Of a stretch of 64,000 nucleotides of DNA, positions 37,515-48,628 are shown piece after piece. Location of the stretch: contig VZTG01007436.1 in NCBI GenBank assembly GCA_013397845.1, positions 434,001 through 498,000 of the forward strand, in the 5' to 3' direction. Position 1 is the stretch's first letter. The number at the start of each line of letters is the position of its first letter. The translations under genes were made by a program, and so were the position numbers. The notes below the pieces were generated by a model. The model worked only from the letters and a program-made list of their open reading frames with translations, did not search any database and was not told the origin of the DNA. This stretch comes from Melanocharis versteri (Eukaryota > Chordata > Aves > Passeriformes > Melanocharitidae).

Positions 37515-37717
37515 GTGAGATTAGTCTGGGGATGTGAATACAATGAGTGTAAACCAGCAAGCTCACACAGGGCCTCCTTATGGGCAACCTCAGCCTGGAT
37601 ATCAGGGATACCAGCAGCCTGCCTACGGAGGACAGTCATTGCCAGGGATTCCTCAGTCGCAGTATGGAGCTTATAATGGGCCGATGCCAGGATATCAACA
37701 GCCAGTCCCTCCACAAG
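37515..37717 (+). CDS. SEC24C: SEC24C exon 2: last 28 nt of 5'UTR and first coding exon
   Basis: The acceptor is tttttgcag at 37514. The coding part starts at 37543 and encodes residues 1-58 (MSVNQQAHTGPPYGQPQPGY onward, ending PVPPQ) plus one base. The donor is gtactg at 37718. An upstream ATG at 37532 is followed at once by TGA. The first bases of the exon, gtgaga, look like a splice donor. Confidence 0.94.
37532..37537 (+). promoter_or_regulatory. SEC24C: Start-stop minimal uORF (ATG TGA)
   Basis: An ATG directly followed by TGA lies in the 5'UTR 11 nt before the SEC24C initiator, with G at -3. Such minimal uORFs are known to be able to hold ribosomes and dampen downstream initiation. Whether this one acts is an inference. 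Confidence 0.55.
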
Positions 37718-40700
37718 GTACTGCTTAGTCAATACTTAATGATTGATAACCTGTGAATTGTGGTGTGTATAGAATTTTTGCTGTGTACTTCCTATTGTAA
37801 ATCTTCTTTTTTTTGTGGTAGTGATGATCTTTTTTTCTCCATGTAATTTGCATGATGCTAAAAATCATGTCATCCCATATTCTGAGGTTATTGTGCTGTC
37901 TTTTGTCCGGTTTAGTAGGGCTTACTCTTCTTTTGGTAGTTCATAAAATTAACATGTTGAGAAACAGTCTGCTTTTTTCTCTGTGTCCATGTCCCTGTGT
38001 TACTGAAGCACCTCGCTAGAAGGGCCTTCCTGATGAGGCTATGTTGAGAGGCAGCAGTTAGGGACTGTAACAGACTTATAACTGAGACTGCCTTACATTA
38101 TTATGTAGAAAGATCTGCACTCCGTGCTGAAAGATTAAGATATGCAACTCTAGGTAGAAAGTGTATTTGGAGCTATTTTCTCTAATGTCTTTAAATTCAA
38201 TAAGAAGTTTGTGGACATGTGGCAAGTTAATGTATTCCAAAATTTCACTGATTCTACAGGATCATATCCCTTGCTATTTTTGTCTGTTAAAAAAAAAAAA
38301 AGAAATTCAACTTTTGTTTTCCTGTTTTCAAAAGAAAGACTGACTTTAATAAAGAACTTTGTGAGTCTTGGTTTTCAAGTACCTGAATTGCTTTGGGAAA
38401 TCAATAGTGACTTTAACATTTGAAATGTAGAGGAGAAAATACTATTGCTTTGAATGCAAGTATGTCTGCCTTTTCAGATCACAGGGATGAATTCCGTTTT
38501 GCTGAAATTAGCACAACACGAACATAAAAATATTTGTTTGGGTTTCAGGTGGGTGTTCTAAGGTAACTTGAACATGACTGTGCTGATCATTGTCTCTCTA
38601 CTATTCCTCCCCTGCAAGTACATCTTCAGTCTCTTGCAACTTCTTGAATTTTAACCCAGACTCAATGAGAAGGATGGAACAATCAAAGTGCCTCTGGTTG
38701 TCTTGAAACTAGCGGAAGTGGGGGACTGAAATTTGGGTGCTGAATAATTGCCCTGTTGGATTTCTGTCTAGAGTTAGTAGAGTAGCAGAGTAAGAGTTGA
38801 GAGTGGTGTGGTAAAGAATGCGTTATTCAAGTGCTCCATCTTCCTTTTCTTTCCTTAATCCTCTTCCTCCCATGTTCTCAATAAATCTCTTCTAACTTTT
38901 AATCTGAGAGTGTTGAACTAATTTCACAAAGGGTTTGAATTCCTGTGAGAGTAATGAAAATCATCTCAGTGGAGGAAAGAAACCCTACTTCCTGGGAAAA
39001 CAGAGGCAGAGCTCAGCCATTGAGTGCTCTGTTTGACTGCTCACTGTAGCCATTGGCTAACTCGTGTTTTCTGTCCAATGGAAGGAATGGGGAGAAATTG
39101 GACTTGCTTTAGTGAGGGAGAGAAGGGGATTCAAGAAGAACAAAAATCACCACAGATTTGGAAAAGTTGCATTGGTGCAGCTATTTATAGAAAAGAGGTT
39201 TTAGCTGTTAGCAATGTGAAGAATGATTAGGGTGTTTGTGAAAAGAAACTGATGAGCATCTTCTATCAGATACTTCAAGAATTTTTCAGACTTTACAAGA
39301 CTGAAAAACATCTCTTTTTAAGGGAATTAACTTTTTTCTTCTGGATTATTTCTGGTTTGCCTTCTTTAATTTTGGGACAGCATAATGGGGTTCATGACAG
39401 CTCAATAAGGGCACAGCTAGATACCTTGATAACATTCATATAAACTTGTGCAGATTAAAAATACAGATTTTGTGCCAGTAATGGTTGAAAGGTGGTGTGA
39501 CACTGAGGGCAACAGGGTGGTCTCATTTGAACAACAGAACTGTACTGCACTACTCAAGTAGTGTCTCATGTACTTTATTGTTATTATCAGGCAAAGGCCA
39601 TCCACAGTTTGTGGGGATTTTTTTTCTGTCTTATTTTCTGACACCATCATTCCTGGACTTAGCAGACTATATTAAGGAAATCTCAGTTGTCAGGCTGTGC
39701 ATTTTGGACCTGCTGTTTAGGATTCCTGTTGTTAACAGAAAGGAATGTGATTCAGGGCCTTACACAACAGCCAGCGGTTGGCCTGTGAGTGGCTGCTAAG
39801 TATGAAATCCCTGTGGAAGAGAGAGTCAAATGAGCAACACACATTATCAGGGACAGTAGACAGGTGATAGTAAAAATAGTGACAGTTATCCTTTCTACCA
39901 CCACCTCCAACACATTATGTTTACTGCAAGTCTTTGTGGCAAGACCTATTGTAGCTGCATAATGTAGAGGAGAGAGAATCAATTTCAGAGGCAGGAATTT
40001 AGGAAACACTGAGGGGTAAAAGGAAAACTGCCAGTGTTATTCTATAATCTCAAAGTAGTTGTCTTCGGGATTTATTTTTAAAATAACAGTAAAATTGCTT
40101 GGAAGACTGAGTGGAGAAATGTTGGGAGCCAGTGCCATCCTTAGTCAGGAAGTGTTTCACACCTGATTTATGTGAGAAACCCTGACTCCAACTAAATGGA
40201 ATCATGGGAATGCTGTGGCAGTGATGATAGTCTTTCTGGGGACCAGAAGTGGAGTGCTGTGGTGCTAGCTGAAAATAGCTGCTTCTTGCTATGAGAATAT
40301 TGAAAGAACCGGGACAATTTTGCACCAGTCCTTTAGTCAGTCTATTGGTTTCCTTCAGGTGAGGTCATGCAGTTGAAAGTGCGAACACAATTATCTGAAA
40401 ACCAGTAACAATTAGGCTGTGGATTGTTTTACATAGGCTTAGTTTATGAAAATGTTAACACTTGTATTAGTGTAAAGACCACATTTGTAATATGTTATGC
40501 ATGGTAGGAGAGAGGGAGTATAGACTAAGGAACAAGGTGGTAGATGACATTAATTTTGTGTATGAGATATTTTTTGGACTGCAGACTGTTCTCAGCATTG
40601 GAAAAGCTGTCTCTTGGTGCTTTCTCTCAGGCCTGATTTACTGGTCTATTCTGTCTCTCCAGGTTACTTTCCTTCCTTGGGGTTTCCTTCGAAGGGCTCT

Positions 40701-43700
40701 CCTGTATCTCTCAACTCTGACACTTCTTCTCTTGCACCTAATTTCATAGGTAAATGGTGTCCTTTCTGTGGGAGTGTTTGTGCTGTGTCGCTTCTTCTGT
40801 GCCAGGTTCCCATTTAATATGGATACTTATCTCAAAGGTTGGGTACCTGATTGTTCAGGCAGAGGTGGGTGGGACATTTCCGAATCTATCTGTAGGCAGC
40901 ATTCCAGAAGCATAAATAGGATATGAAGAAATAACCCTAGTAGAAATCCCTTATGCATGCAGATTCATAGATAAAACTTGACTTGTGACTAATGTTTTCT
41001 GATGTCTGATTTCAAAACCTGAATTGGCCCATTCAGGTTCTGTCAGATATAATCCTTAGTTTAAAACAACTCGGTCTCACACTTGAGAGGGAAAGTGAGG
41101 TTTGAAATAACATTGCAAAGATGTGAAAGGTCTCCTTAAACCACCAGGAGGTTGTTGCTAGAAGTCATGAGATTTGTGTAGCTTGTGCTTTCGTTTAAGG
41201 GAAGAAACAAGTTTCAACTTCCTTGGCTATACTTAGAATCCAAATATATGTTAGGAATAATTATTTTTCCAAAAGCTGTGACTTGAAGAAGGAAATACCT
41301 TTTCACAGCTAGCAATCAGAACGTAAGAATTAGAAATGCTGCAAGAAACCATATTGTACTTTTCCTTTTTTCCAACTAGTGGTATTTTGGAAGAGCTATT
41401 TCTAGCGGTGTCAATTTATTTAGAAGATTAGGGTGTCAGAAGACCATCACATAGGCTCAGGGCTTTGAGGAAAATCATAGGCGTTTCCCTTTTTGGTGTA
41501 AGCTACCTCCGTTCTGAGGTCTGTAATGAGTAAGACCATCTCAAAGATGTTGGAAGGGGAACTTGAGGATTTGTCAAGAATAATGAATCTTAGGCTAATA
41601 AACCACTAGATACCTACATGTGTTCTAGTGATTTCTTTTTCAGTGGCTATTCAAGTGGTCTGTGGTAGGGGTTACAGAAGTATATTTGTGATGAGAACTA
41701 GAAAAAAAATACTTCCAAAGCTTTTTCTGAAGTAAGCACATATTTGTCAAATGGTATGCCTGTTAAATTTGGGGGTGGAGGAATTTAACTTAATGTATAT
41801 AAAAAAAGCGTGTAGGATCCCTCCAGGAACTGGATTAAATATGCCTTCAAAGCCAAAGATAAGATGGCCAAACAGTTTACATGTACTATCAAATGAAAGA
41901 AATTGCAAAACAGATGTGAGGTATCACAAAAGAAATTCAAAAGAAATAACATACAAATAGTTAGAGATCAGGAAATGCTCAGCCAGAGGAGCAGTAAGAT
42001 GAAGGTGCTATAACAGTAGTTTAGAAAAGACAAGATTAATGAGATGCAAGTATGTAAAAAATAGTAAATGTCTCTAGGAGTAATTAAATCCTATCTCAAA
42101 ATGAAGAACGGGAGGATGTTTAGTAATAAAGAAAAAACCGAAGAAATTGTCAGTTACTCACACAAGGTCTAGTTAATTCCTTCCTTGGCTTTACATCCCC
42201 GGGTTTGCTAAGAGTTGGATGTAGCAGGTAAGATAAAATATATGAGTTGAAATCTCGTGCTTTAGGGTATAAATTACATTGTAGAATTGAGAAATGGCTC
42301 CCCTTATTTCCTATTTTGTAATGGTTCCTCACGAGAAGGTTTCAGAATCCCTTTGAAACTTGCCATGCCAGTCACTGTCAGAGTCACACAACTGTGTGTG
42401 TGTGTGGGCCTGGTTTCATGGGGCAGTTTTAGTCATCTGTATTTGATGATACCCCATATGTGAAATAGGTTCCCTTGTGGTTAACAGGCATGGTCTTACA
42501 GTTGTTCTAGTTACTAGTGTTGTTAATATAGTATTATTAAAAGAGAAGTTTATATTCTCTTTCTTTGAAGTAAAACCTGCAGTTGGTCTGCTGGCATTGT
42601 ATCCAACATTTTGTGGTCTATGGAAAGACTGGTTTCTGAGGCAAATATGTTTGGGATGGGACTGAACCAGCTCAGTCTGAAAGATGGGAAAGTATTTGTG
42701 TTAGCCTCCGAGCTTGAGAGGCTGGAAAGAACAGTCTGTGGTGGCCTCCATTATGTTATATATAAACGCAGTAAGTCATGTAGTTTTTGAATACTGAATC
42801 TGCTTGCATAGTCTGCTTATCTTTGAGGTAGGGAAAACTGACCTGTAATGAACATTAGATACTATTGAATACTATTCTTGTTTTAGATAAAAATAATTGG
42901 ACTTGGAAGAGAAAGAATTCAGTACCTTACCAACAAGATAGTTTTCTTTACTTCATCAAAGATGAAGTTGTCTTTTGAAGACCCTCCACATATTTTCTGC
43001 TTGATCCGTGTGGAGATGGTAACTAGTGACACTGGCTAAAAATATTTGTGCGTAAATTATTTGTTGCTCATGGAGTATTGTTACAGCAATTCTGCACTTG
43101 AATTTTTCATGGTAGTTGGTTCAAGCCTTTGTTTCTATAATTTTTGATATTTTAATTTTTTCTTTTTCTTATGTCTGTAGGCTCATTAAGAGCACCGCCA
43201 ACATCTGGAGCTCCCCCTCCAGCCTCTGGAGCATCTCATCCTTCTGGGCACCTGGCATACAGTCAATTTGAACATGGAGATGTGCAGAATGGAATTCCAA
43301 CCTCAGCAGCCCCAATGCAGAGGTGCATACGAGAGGAGTGAATTGTAACAAAATCCTGCCTTGGTAGACTTGTGCTAGGTCTAGACTTTTTAGATCTGAA
43401 TCAAACAAAATACTTCGGGTTTTTGTGGTGGATATTGACTTTTTTCATTGCTTCATTATTGTTTTGGAGCAACATTTTGCTACAGGGGTATTTGTTAGAC
43501 ACTGAGTATATCTGGAGATGAAAAACTTGTGAAAGGATGTGAGCAGATACCAGTGACTGATGAAAACCCCTTCTCCTCCTAAGACATTCTTTGTGGTAGT
43601 CATTTTCCCCTAAAAAAATTAGTTGCATCCACACAACTGTTCCTTGGCTGTGTGAAATGATCTCTGGAGCATGTGGCTGTCTACTGAGTAATTTCTTAGT

Positions 43701-46700
43701 ATTGGTTCTCGGTCCTCTTCTGTTCCTTATGGATCCCTGAGTTACTGTCATCTAAGGCTCTTCAGCATCTTTTCCAGAAAGATACTGCCATTACCTCTGT
43801 GGTGAAAGTGGCAATAGTCCTGGAGAGTTCAAATCTTTTGAGTGGCAGAGCATTCTTACATAGCTGTGCAGGCCTTACTGTTGCTCACCCTATAGACTCT
43901 GCAGCAATCTGATAACTGAAATGGAATTAATAAAAAGGTAGAATTCGTATTTTAAGAGCTAATAGATTTTTTTTTGGTGGTGAAAGGGATTCAGATCCAT
44001 GCAGGATATGTAATTATTTTTCCAAAACTGGGCTACAGTGTGTCATGTAAATATCTGAGACCCAGATAGTGTTTATGTGGTAGAACAATTTTAAAAGGCA
44101 CAGAGAATTGTAACTTCTTCTATAATGAAGAGTCAGTTCAGTTTGTCATCTTTCCTCTCAGGCCACCTGCTTCTCAGCCATTTCTGCCAGGCTCAGCACC
44201 CACGCCTGTCAGCCAGACATCTCCGTTCCAGCAATATGGGCCCCCCGCAGCCAGTGAACAGCAGCTCAGCAATCATATGGCAGGGATGACAATTGGCAGG
44301 ACTGCAGCCTCTGCTCCTCCCCCAGCTGGCCTGGGCTATGGTAAGGTTTCCTGGCTACAGAAATATGCTATTGATTTTCATATTTGCTAGTAATTTCATA
44401 AAAGATTTTTCTTGTCAGTGATTCATTACCATATGGTTATGGGGATTCTCTGGGTGTTGACATCTGCCATAGTAAACGGTAGTTTTCTTAACTAATAAGG
44501 TCATAATTGGGGAAAACAGAACTGAGACTATTGTAGGGGACAGTGCTGGCACTGCTGGACATGAATAACAAAGTAGTGTAACAACATTGGTCCTCAACTA
44601 GATGAATCTTGTGAAACACAAAACAGTCTACCCCTAAGTCACCTGTTGGAGAGTCTACGTGTCTTGCCACTGTTGTGCAGCAGCCCAGTCCAAAAAAACA
44701 GGAAAAAGGGCCCCGTAAATGTAAATCACAAAGGGCTGAAAATACTCTGGATGATTGTGTGTAGGGTTCTGCTGGAAGTCAAGAAGACACTTACTTAAAC
44801 AGTAGAAACTGAATTAAAAGTAGAAACTGAATTTAGATATTTTTTTTCTATGGTATTAGTTCTACAGTCTCATTGCTGTAGATTAGGAGACTTTTTAAAT
44901 TGAAGACTAGAGTTTTGTCTTTATTATGTGTAAGCTGATCTGATTATTTAAAAATTGTTTTGCCAAAGTACTTTTTAACAAGCATCTCATAAGAGATTTT
45001 ACAGGAAAATTAGGAGTAGGCAGGGGATACAGATATCCTTAGCCTTTTGGCAGCGTGTTTGTCAAAAATTATTCTCAGAAATAGTACAGCGCTAAATACA
45101 AATGGTGCTAGTTTCACTCTACTAAAGCCACAAAGCTCAAAACCATTCTTGATCTACAGGCTCCAACTGAGTGTGGAGTTTAAGACAGAAACTTAGTTCA
45201 AGAAATCCATGGATAGACTTGTGGTGGTTCATGTTTTGCATGTTCCCAGCTGGCTTAGCCCATTTTTTCTGGCCCTGAATCCTGAAATGTATTCCGATTA
45301 TGTAAAATAAGCAGCTCAGACTTTGAGAGAGAAGGCAATGAAAGAACTGTGAAGTTTCAGATTCTCTGGTGGAGTTTCTGCTCTCTGATCAATCTAGGAG
45401 GATGGTCACTTAGGATTTGTCTCTGCTAGTACTGGTAATTTCATCTGAAGAGGAGAAAATGGTAGGCTTACTCAGGTCATCTGGAGCAAATGGGTTTTTC
45501 TTGCGTCTTAATTGTCTTGAGGATAGGAGAAAATGATGGTGTATCTTTTTTTTCTTACCAGGTCCCCCAACATCGGTTCCCCCAGTCTCAGGAACCTTTA
45601 GTGCAACAGGATCTGGTCTCTACACACCTTACAGTGCGAGCCAAGGACCCCCTCCTCCCAGTGTGTCTCAGGGTCTTCCTTTGGCACAGCCTCAGTTTCC
45701 TGGTCAGACAATACCAACTCAGCGCCTACCTACTCAAGTTCCTGGTTTTGCCCCACCTCCTCCTTCTACAGGGGTTGGACCTTCCTCTTACCCTCCCACC
45801 ACAGGTGCTCCAAGGCCACCTGCCATGCCAGGCCCACCACTGCCTGGGCAGACAGTTGCTGGACCACCATCATCCCAGCCTAATCATGTATCCTCACCAC
45901 CACCTCCATCAACTATGGCAGGGCTGCACCCTGGGCCTCCCATGAGTGGTCTCCATGGACCACCTCCTCCCACTCATCCTCCTCAGCCGGGATACCAAAT
46001 GCAGCAGAACGGTGAGTATTCCTAGTATAGGAATTTTAAGTTACGTGTTCTCTGTGTGCTGCAAGCTGAGAACTAGATTTCAGGTTGTCACTTGTGGGCT
46101 CCTGGCTGCACATCAAAGCTTCCCCCTTCTTTCCCTGCACTCATGTCTGAGATAATATCATGTGTCATTCTAAGATACTTAATAATACAGGTTTTAATCA
46201 GATTAATGTAACTAAAGGAATTCTAGCTTACTTGGCCAAAAAAGTGTTTAGCAATTAGTGCCATAATATTACCAGAATTTGTGATCAAAATTTTATTATG
46301 GACTCTGATTTGATGTCTGCAACCTCACCTGTTCAAAAATAGACATTGGAAACACTGAAAAGCCTTATTTTATATTTTTTAAATTTGTGGCCATGGTGCA
46401 TATGCAATGTGTATGAAAGGGGTTGTTAAACATTGGAAAAGGAGTTGCTATGATTTCTCCTTTAATTTGCATAACCGTATTTTTCCCCCTTGTAGAAGCT
46501 TGCACATCTTAAATGTACTTAAAGTAAGACCACTTGAGCTGTCTGAATTAAAACCAGTTTTGGCTGGTTTTTAATCGATAACACTTACAGATAGCTGGGA
46601 TAAACTGATCATGTGCAAATGGTAGGATTGAGAATCCCGTCCCTCATGCAGCTTTGCACAGCTGGACAGGTAAATTACTTAAATATGTTTGTTCAAATTC

Positions 46701-48589
46701 CTATGAATTGTAAAAATACTAATGGGTTAAATCATGCTGTTACTCTGTAAGTGACTGGAATTGTCTAAAATAATATGAAATAGCTTCAGGTAGTTACAAA
46801 ACAAAAAAGAAGATCACACATGAGCCTATTCCTGTAATTCCAGACAAGCCAAAACTGCCCAAGGGAGCTCCTTGCATATCTTTAATTTGAAGAATTAGAG
46901 ATCATCCACTAGCTTATTTGGCTATTCTGTGTGCACTTTCCATTAGACAGTTCTGCAGGTCAATGTTCATAGTGCATGATCTTCATGTGCGTTGTAATCA
47001 ACAATTACAAACTCTAAAACTAGTTACAGTAGTGTGCTGATTTGGGCTGAGGTAGAGCTAATAGAGTTCAGATTAAAAACCTCTGTTTCCTTAAGTCTAG
47101 TTTTGAGGACTGTATCTATCAGTTTATTGGATTGTTGATAGAGATGTACCAATCTAAGCTGAAATGCTGTGATAAATATGTTTGATCCTAATTAATTGAA
47201 AGGCACATGACTTTATTTTTCTTGAGGTTTTTTTTTATGATGGGAGGAAATGGGGGAAGTGCCAAATGAAGAAATGCCTAGTATTAAGTCACTGTTTGAT
47301 TTTTATGTTCTTTTCTTGTTAAGGTACCTTTGGACAGATGAGGGGTCCCCAGCCAAACTATGGAGGAGCCTATCCAGGAGCACCAAATTATGGAAGTCCA
47401 CCTGGACCACCACCTCCACCAAAACGCTTGGACCCAGATTCCATTCCTAGCCCTGTAAGCTTGCTTGTTCTTACCAGTGTCTACTCTTCCATAGTGTCTT
47501 TGCATAAAACAGAACTGAGAAAGACCAAAGCTGAGAACAGGTTTCTTGTTCCAAGGAACATCAGTCTGTTTTCCTACTTACGTTTCTCTCTTCTATTCAC
47601 CTTCAGTCTTTTGTGATGAATAAGCCCAGAGGCAGTATTTTTCTTGGTGACTAAAGAAAGGCATTGCATATGGAAATCACTGCTCTAATTCCTCAGGTTT
47701 TTTTCTGTACCATGTTATCTTTTGAGAATCCTTGAGGGCTTTGATTAAACTTGTTTCTCCATTTCTGGATTCTTGCATAATGACTTTCCAAGGTGAACTA
47801 ATTTCAGGTTTTGAGGTGACAGTCTGTGAACCGTATGATCCATGTTTAAAGTATGGTTAGTAGGAGGTGATTGTAGTGCTTTTCCTATAGTCTGTGAAAA
47901 AGCTGGTTTGTGGTTTTTTGGGTCGTGAAGTCATGATGCTACATCAGTCAAATATGGACAGCTTCTCAAACAGGGATTGTCTTTCAGAATGAAGGTTCTG
48001 AGACAGGATAAGCAGTTATATGTAATGGTTATCAATGATGAGTAATATTAAGCCTGGTGGTATTTTTGCCACTAGTCTACCGTGCTGTTCCTTCCACTGC
48101 TGCTGCTGGTGTTTCTGTAATGTAGTCTTGAGTTAGATCTGAACTGATGTTGTTCAGAAGGTACTTCTATTTTAAAAAGATTACCTGTTTAGATTCCAGG
48201 TTTAAGGAAAGCTTACTACTGTATTTTTTTCATAGAATATAAGTCTTTAATTGCTTGTCTGCCTCTCCTCTCTTCCACTAAATGAAATCTCAAATGGCTT
48301 GTGTTAGTTGCCTTCATGTTAGCATGTTCTTAAAGCATAAATCCCCAGTTTCTAACCAAAATGAGCAGGTGAGCCACTGCCTTCGTTAGGAACGTGTTCA
48401 TAGCCAAGCCCAGTATCATGGCAAGACTGGTTTTGGGATCAGTGTACGCTGCAGAAGCTGATGTGTGCTATTGCATGAACCAGTATCTAAATGTATCTAA
48501 TTCCAGTGCTACAGGTTTGGGTAGAGAGAAGTAACACTGTTACTTTTTGGTTTATTATTCTCTTTTCTTTCTTTTCTTTTCTTTTTTTT

Positions 48590-48628
<39 letters not shown>

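Larger units (their letters stand above)
43323..47323 (+). other. SEC24C: SEC24C introns 3, 4 and 5
   Basis: Introns 43323-44161, 44341-45561 and 46012-47323 contain no recognisable element apart from a short 18-bp-period direct repeat (agtagaaactgaatt at 44801 and 44819). Confidence 0.85.

Noticed and set aside
37484..37732. Minus-strand frame opposite SEC24C exon 2
   Set aside because: It is a complementary shadow of the conserved plus-strand coding exon.
40631..40749. Longer version of the intron 2 candidate exon using the upstream AG at 40629-40630
   Set aside because: At 119 nt it would shift the frame of SEC24C. The AG before 40663 gives the phase-compatible 87-nt interval.
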